This document shows, one piece after another, positions 59,245 through 64,000 of a DNA stretch of 64,000 nucleotides. The DNA is taken from assembly GCF_003367195.1 (NCBI RefSeq), contig NZ_QRGO01000002.1:434001-498000 (forward strand), in the 5' to 3' direction. Both the position numbers and the translations under genes were made by a program. The notes beneath the pieces are model-generated. The model was not told where the DNA came from, did not search any database, and saw nothing but the letters and a program-made list of their open reading frames with translations. Within the stretch, counting starts at the first letter, position 1. Every line of letters starts with the position of its first letter. The DNA is from Undibacter mobilis (GTDB lineage Bacteria > Pseudomonadota > Alphaproteobacteria > Rhizobiales > Xanthobacteraceae).

Positions 59245-61026
59245 ATGCAGCGCTTTCAGAAATTCATTGCCGCGTATTTTATCGTTATTGGCATGCTGGC
59301 GTTGATCGCCATTATCCCCGGCGGCACGCTGCTCATGCTGATTGTGACAATGATGGGTCTGCCGTTGTTTGGCATTCCCGGCCTGCTCACGGCCGCTGCG
59401 CCGACAATTTTCATATACTCGACGGCTGCGTTCGCCGTGTTCGTTGCCGCCACCGAGCCAAAGCGCAATTACGTGGCAATTTCGATTGTTGTACTGGCAG
59501 CGATCGCGCTCGCTGTCGGACCCGGACTGAAGACGCGATGGGACGTGAAGAACTTTGCCGACAAAGTAAGCGCCAACGACATCATTGGCAATGCCAAGTC
59601 AAAACCCAAGACAATCGAGTTGATCGGCGACATCAGTTCAGGTTTGTACAAATACGGCGAAGAAGTCGGCGACAAGCGCGCACCCTGCCCAGAGATATGC
59701 CGCCGCCTGCTGTTCGGTGGCGAGGTCGAATGGGTTCGGATGACATCCGTTCCGCAAGTCGATGCCGGCCGACGCCACGGCCCCACTTTTCAAGTCGACT
59801 ACCGGCTTGAGCATCGCGAATCCTGCCCGCAACTCTATCCGACCGGTACCGACATCGACAAAGCGGTGCGCGATCGCGTGGCTGGCGGCGATTGCATCGT
59901 TATGGATGTCGCCGGCGCGGCGAAACCGGACGTCACAATGAGCTTCCTCACCCTTTACAGGAAGCAGGAGCACCCCCGACGTCCAGTTACCGACCGGCCA
60001 AGCACCATAGAATCCGTCAAAGAATTGCGAGTCGAAGAAAGCAGCAGTCCTACGCCTGTTCTGATCCGCACGCAGACGACTGCCAATCCGATCGCATTGC
60101 CGTTTTACATCGGCTCCGAGTTTCACATGCAAGGCGGCTACAACGGACCAGTTCTCGGGCGCGTAGAGATAACCCATAACTCCAGCGACATGGCGTTGAT
60201 CCTGCGCGAGACATTCGGCTTTATCGTTGCTCCCATACAGCCGTTTTCGAAAGACGACGTGGCAAAGTTGACAGATCGTATTCTTTCTCTGCCACCTGAC
60301 ACAAACCCTGCACTTTCATCGCAACAGCAGCAAGTTCTGGCGGACGACCTGAAAGACAGAGTCAGGAAGTTCAGACTGACATCAGCCGACATCGACTTTG
60401 TCATGCGGATACTGCAGGACTCTCGGATCAGCGAGTTGCCAATCGGCGCTGCCATCCAGGGCGCCATTCGGGACGAACCCGCGCGATTCACGCTAGCTAT
60501 TCCTTTGATGCTCGACAGAATTGAGACGCCGGCCTTGCAGAGTACCGGCCAATACCGAGGTGCATTGGCTTGGTCGTTGTTAGCCTTCCCTGCTGAAGCG
60601 CTGCGCCCGCACCGCGAACAAATTCTTCGGATACTAGACAATGAGCAGAACGGCACTACTGGACCGTTGCTGGCACGCGTCGGTGAACTTGGGATAAGTG
60701 ATGCTACGGCTCGCATCGAGGAGCAGCTCAAGTCGAAATCAAGCGACGTGCGCCGCTTCGCAGCGCTTGCTGTTTGTCGGGCTGGCGTAGACGCTTGGGC
60801 AACACTTGAACCAATTGCTCTAGCGCACCTGGCCGAATCTAAGCCGAGCGACAAACTTCACGATGACGATCGAAAGTTGATTCTGGCTTTGGTGCGCTTC
60901 GGAAAGAAAACGCTCGCCTTGGAGGCGCTCGCGCGCCTCCTCACCAGAGATCAAGACAATGCTCAAAAGCGTCTTGACACCTTCGAAGCAAATTTTACGC
61001 CTAACCGCTGCAGGGATTTCTTGTAG
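59245..61026 (+). CDS. Membrane protein with alpha-helical repeat C-terminus, between the mutase genes
   Basis: A 593-residue protein of unknown family. Three or four membrane helices occupy residues 5-100. A periplasmic or cytoplasmic domain follows, with several Cys residues (about 145-225). The C-terminal 200 residues are helical and repeat-like (LARVGELGISDATARIEEQL, SDVRRFAALAVCRAGVDAW), similar to HEAT repeats. GC content is lower than in both neighbours, pointing to a later insertion. The ATG at 59245 is the first start of the frame. Confidence 0.7.
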   Translation: MQRFQKFIAAYFIVIGMLALIAIIPGGTLLMLIVTMMGLPLFGIPGLLTAAAPTIFIYSTAAFAVFVAATEPKRNYVAISIVVLAAIALAVGPGLKTRWDVKNFADKVSANDIIGNAKSKPKTIELIGDISSGLYKYGEEVGDKRAPCPEICRRLLFGGEVEWVRMTSVPQVDAGRRHGPTFQVDYRLEHRESCPQLYPTGTDIDKAVRDRVAGGDCIVMDVAGAAKPDVTMSFLTLYRKQEHPRRPVTDRPSTIESVKELRVEESSSPTPVLIRTQTTANPIALPFYIGSEFHMQGGYNGPVLGRVEITHNSSDMALILRETFGFIVAPIQPFSKDDVAKLTDRILSLPPDTNPALSSQQQQVLADDLKDRVRKFRLTSADIDFVMRILQDSRISELPIGAAIQGAIRDEPARFTLAIPLMLDRIETPALQSTGQYRGALAWSLLAFPAEALRPHREQILRILDNEQNGTTGPLLARVGELGISDATARIEEQLKSKSSDVRRFAALAVCRAGVDAWATLEPIALAHLAESKPSDKLHDDDRKLILALVRFGKKTLALEALARLLTRDQDNAQKRLDTFEANFTPNRCRDFL

Positions 61027-61095
61027 GCCGCTCTAGCGGAAGCCAGACTCCACATGGTATCTTGTGCACTGCACTACAATTTTCAGGCAGCGCCG

Positions 61096-63246
61096 ATGAC
61101 CGGTATCCCCAACTTCTCGACGGCCCCCTTCACAGAAACGCCTATTGAGGTCCACAGTTCTGCCGCGCCGTGGATGACCCCGGAAGGCATTCCGGTATCG
61201 CCGGTCTATGGCGAGAAGGATGTCGCGGGCCTCGACTTCCTCGACACCTATCCCGGCAAGGCGCCGTTCCTGCGCGGGCCTTATCCTGCGATGTACGCGG
61301 CGCAGCCCTGGACCATCCGGCAATATGCCGGCTTCTCGACCGCCGAGGATTCCAATGCCTTCTACCGGCGCAACCTCGCCGCCGGCCAGAAGGGCCTCTC
61401 CATCGCCTTCGATCTCGCCACCCATCGCGGCTATGACTCGGATCATCCGCGTGTTGCCGGCGACGTCGGCATGGCGGGCGTCGCCATCGACTCCATCTAC
61501 GACATGCGCACGCTGTTCTCCGGCATTCCGCTCGACCAGATGAGCGTGTCGATGACCATGAACGGCGCGGTGCTGCCGGTGCTCGCGCTCTATATCGTCG
61601 CCGCCGAGGAACAGGGCGTGCCGCACAACAAATTGTCGGGCACGATCCAGAACGACATCCTCAAAGAATTCATGGTGCGCAACACCTATATCTACCCGCC
61701 GGGCCCCTCGCTGCGCATCATCTCCGACATCTTCGCTTACACCTCGGCCGAGATGCCGAAGTTCAATTCGATCTCGGTGTCCGGCTATCACATGCAGGAA
61801 GCCGGCGCGACGCAGGACCTTGAGCTTGCCTACACCCTCGCCGACGGTCTCGAATATGTTCGCGCCGGCATCAAGGCCGGTCTGACCATCGACCAGTTCG
61901 CGCCGCGCGTGTCGTTCTTCTGGGCGATCGGCATGAACTACTTCATGGAGATCGCCAAGCTGCGTGCCGCGCGCATGATCTGGGCGAAGCTGATGAAGCC
62001 GTTCAAGCCGGAAGATGCCCGCTCGCTGTCCTTGCGCACGCATTCGCAGACCTCGGGCTGGTCGCTTGCGGCTCAGGACGTATTCAACAACGTCGCCCGC
62101 ACCATGATCGAGGCCATGGCGGCGACGCAGGGACACACCCAGTCGCTGCACACCAACTCGCTGGATGAGGCCCTCGCGCTGCCGACCGACTTCTCGGCGC
62201 GCATCGCCCGCAACACGCAGATCCTGCTGCAACAGGAAAGCGGCACCACGCGCATCGTCGATCCGTGGGGCGGCTCCTATTACATCGAGAAGCTGACCGC
62301 CGATCTTGCCGCCAAGGCCTGGGCGCATATCGAGGAAGTCGAAAGCCTGGGCGGCATGGCGAAGGCCATCGAAGCCGGCATCCCCAAGCTGCGCATTGAG
62401 GAGGCCTCGGCCAAAACGCAGGCCCGCATCGACGCCGGCGTGCAGTCCGTGATCGGCGTCAACAAGTACCAGCCGGTCGACGAAGACCCGATCGAGGTTC
62501 TCAAGGTCAACAACTCCGAGGTTCGCCAGAAGCAACTCGAGAAGCTGGCGCGCCTGAAAGCCGAACGCGATCCGGTCGCTCTCAAGGACGCGCTCGATGC
62601 GCTCACCCGCGCCGCCACCGGCAACGGCAACCTCCTGGAGCTAGCCGTCGATGCCGCCCGCGCCAAGGCCACGGTCGGCGAGATTTCGGACGCACTGGAA
62701 AAAGTCTTTGGCCGGCACGTTGCGTCGATCAAGTCGATCACCGGCGTCTACAAGCGGGAGGTCGGCATGACCCCGACAGTCGATAAGGTGCGCGAAGCCG
62801 TCGAACGGTTCGAGGCCGCGGAAGGCCGCCGCCCTCGCCTGCTCGTTGCCAAGATCGGCCAGGACGGCCACGACCGCGGCCAGAAGGTCATCGCCTCGGC
62901 CTTCGCCGATCTCGGCTTCGACGTCGATATCGGGCCGCTGTTCGCGACGCCCGATGAAGCCGCCCGTCAGGCGGTGGAGAACGACGTCCACATTCTCGGC
63001 GTGTCGTCGCTGGCCGCCGCGCATCTCACTTTGGTGCCGGAACTCAAGAAGGCGCTCGCGGCCCAAGGCCGCGAGGACATCATGATCGTGGTCGGCGGCG
63101 TGGTGCCGCCGCAGGATTACGACGCGCTGATGAAGTCGGGCTGCGAAGCCATCTTCCCGCCGGGCACGGTGATCTCCGAAGCGGCGCTGAAGCTGCTGAA
63201 GACGCTGCACCACCGCCTCGGCCACGACCAGCAGGCGGCGGAATAA
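61096..63246 (+). CDS. Methylmalonyl-CoA mutase large (alpha) subunit
   Basis: A 716-residue mutase. The barrel has [20 protein letters not shown] and the substrate-binding part [17 protein letters not shown]. The C-terminal B12 domain has DGHDRGQKV with His592 as cobalt ligand and [16 protein letters not shown]. It interconverts methylmalonyl-CoA and succinyl-CoA in propionate catabolism. ATG 61096 is chosen, as the family begins at this residue; an upstream start at 61054 is less likely. Confidence 0.96.
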   Translation: MTGIPNFSTAPFTETPIEVHSSAAPWMTPEGIPVSPVYGEKDVAGLDFLDTYPGKAPFLRGPYPAMYAAQPWTIRQYAGFSTAEDSNAFYRRNLAAGQKGLSIAFDLATHRGYDSDHPRVAGDVGMAGVAIDSIYDMRTLFSGIPLDQMSVSMTMNGAVLPVLALYIVAAEEQGVPHNKLSGTIQNDILKEFMVRNTYIYPPGPSLRIISDIFAYTSAEMPKFNSISVSGYHMQEAGATQDLELAYTLADGLEYVRAGIKAGLTIDQFAPRVSFFWAIGMNYFMEIAKLRAARMIWAKLMKPFKPEDARSLSLRTHSQTSGWSLAAQDVFNNVARTMIEAMAATQGHTQSLHTNSLDEALALPTDFSARIARNTQILLQQESGTTRIVDPWGGSYYIEKLTADLAAKAWAHIEEVESLGGMAKAIEAGIPKLRIEEASAKTQARIDAGVQSVIGVNKYQPVDEDPIEVLKVNNSEVRQKQLEKLARLKAERDPVALKDALDALTRAATGNGNLLELAVDAARAKATVGEISDALEKVFGRHVASIKSITGVYKREVGMTPTVDKVREAVERFEAAEGRRPRLLVAKIGQDGHDRGQKVIASAFADLGFDVDIGPLFATPDEAARQAVENDVHILGVSSLAAAHLTLVPELKKALAAQGREDIMIVVGGVVPPQDYDALMKSGCEAIFPPGTVISEAALKLLKTLHHRLGHDQQAAE

Positions 63247-63265
63247 ATTGAAGACAAGGTTTCTG

Positions 63266-64000
63266 ATGAGAACGCATCTTGCGCTTCTCGGCTTTCTCGT
63301 TTTCGCCGGCGCCGCGATGGCGGCCGACGAACCGAAACCGGTCATCGCCACGGACGACAAGACCATCGAGGCGAGCGTCGTCATCGATCCGGCGTTGAAG
63401 TCTTATCCGGCGCTTTACGACAAGCTGCTCGCCAGCGGCAAGCGCGAATACGACAAGGCGCGCGCCGGGGCGGCGGCGGAATTCAAATCGACGCCCGACC
63501 TGTTCGGCGATGGCCGCAAGTTCTTCTACAGGCGCACCGACAAGCTCCGCAGCGCCATCGGCTCCTACATCAGTGTCCTGCGCAGCGATGACACCTTTGA
63601 GGGCGGCGCCCATCCCAACCATGTGATCGATACGCTTCTCTGGGACATGAAGGCAGCGCGCTTCGTCAACATCAAACCGTTCTTCAAGGAAATGACGGAT
63701 GGCGGGCCGACGCTCGAACGCCTCGCGCGTCTGATCCGCGCCGCGCTGGCCGTCGAGAAGAAGGCGCGTGACATCGAGGTTGCCAATCCCGACACGGATC
63801 AATGGATCTCGGCGGTCAAGCCGAAGATTACCGATATCGGCGGTATCGCTCTGGCGCCGTCAACCGAGGCCGGCAGGAGTTCCGGTTTCGTTGTCTATTT
63901 CTCGCCCTACGCCGTCGGACCTTATGCCGAGGGCGAATTCATCGTTTTCATTCCGTACACCGCATTTCAATCGGCGCTGTCGCCGGCGGGGTTGGCCTTG
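63266..64000 (+). CDS. Exported DUF3298/RsiV-like protein, 3' end outside
   Basis: The frame is open from ATG 63266 to the right edge (245 codons). A Sec signal peptide covers about residues 1-19 (LALLGFLVFAGAAMAADE). The rest resembles DUF4163/DUF3298 proteins: IGSYISVLRSDDTFEGGAHP in the middle and VVYFSPYAVGPYAEGEF near the edge. It is probably periplasmic. It lies 19 bases after the mutase gene, with AAGG upstream, so it may be co-transcribed. Confidence 0.8.
   Translation, partial: MRTHLALLGFLVFAGAAMAADEPKPVIATDDKTIEASVVIDPALKSYPALYDKLLASGKREYDKARAGAAAEFKSTPDLFGDGRKFFYRRTDKLRSAIGSYISVLRSDDTFEGGAHPNHVIDTLLWDMKAARFVNIKPFFKEMTDGGPTLERLARLIRAALAVEKKARDIEVANPDTDQWISAVKPKITDIGGIALAPSTEAGRSSGFVVYFSPYAVGPYAEGEFIVFIPYTAFQSALSPAGLAL

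Noticed and set aside
1..64000. CRISPR arrays, tRNA or rRNA genes
   Set aside because: I found no regularly spaced repeats and no cloverleaf-like or rRNA-like stretch while reading the intergenic regions.

Overview
The window reads as chromosome of an alphaproteobacterium of the Hyphomicrobiales (Bradyrhizobiaceae/Xanthobacteraceae type). The signs are high GC outside a few islands, a MucR/Ros regulator, a periplasmic glucan pair (OpgG/OpgH), PilZ, DUF6894, DUF2336, DUF5330, DUF1491 and DUF6456 proteins, and the GTCATTCCGGG and CTCATCCTGAGGAG type palindromic repeats of that group. I see no rRNA, tRNA, CRISPR array, integrase or transposase.

1-18.9 kb: a gene transfer agent (GTA) cluster on the minus strand, transcribed right to left. 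In transcription order it holds a 50-residue membrane protein, the TerS-like and TerL subunits, an exported conserved protein, portal, two small proteins, prohead protease, major capsid, head-tail connector and adaptor, DUF3168 protein, major tail, two tail chaperones, short tape measure, DUF2460, DUF2163 hub, NlpC/P60 peptidase, and the start of the host-specificity protein, which runs off the left edge. No phage replication, integration or lysis genes are visible. The cluster has been opened at several points. A nuclease-like toxin with a DUF2019 immunity gene is translationally coupled behind the protease. A second zinc-motif nuclease-like toxin with its downstream small gene follows the capsid gene. 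An orphan Imm1-like gene with a leftover toxin tail lies inside a 24-bp direct repeat. Plus-strand genes (trypsin-like protease, DedA protein, small helical protein, SAM methyltransferase) interrupt the operon. I regard this set of toxin-immunity modules in the head genes of a domesticated phage as the most interesting system here.

18.8-30.3 kb: regulatory and accessory genes. They comprise PilZ and DUF6894 proteins, a divergent HxlR regulator/FMN reductase pair, a PDC-PAS-PAS hybrid histidine kinase, an EmrB/QacA-type exporter, a YcgN-like Cys-rich protein, and a helix-turn-helix protein. The last has a promoter element nearly identical to the one in front of the GTA cluster. A lower-GC restriction-modification island follows (Vsr repair nuclease, C5-cytosine methyltransferase, PD-(D/E)XK-like endonuclease).

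30.4-64 kb: mostly housekeeping. It holds a class A penicillin-binding protein, a DUF1214/DUF1254 pair, a lipoprotein, DUF2336, DUF1491 and a peptidoglycan-binding protein overlapping a PAS histidine kinase. Next come DUF5330, SufE, DUF6456, MucR, Fe-SOD, a flavin amine oxidase, a haloacid dehalogenase, an ABC-2 exporter, OpgG-OpgH, PPK2 and an M20 dipeptidase. The right end has DUF2267 and DUF4332 proteins, the folP-folB-folK operon, and the two methylmalonyl-CoA mutase subunits. These are split by an unrelated lower-GC membrane/repeat gene. The right edge cuts a DUF3298-like exported protein.
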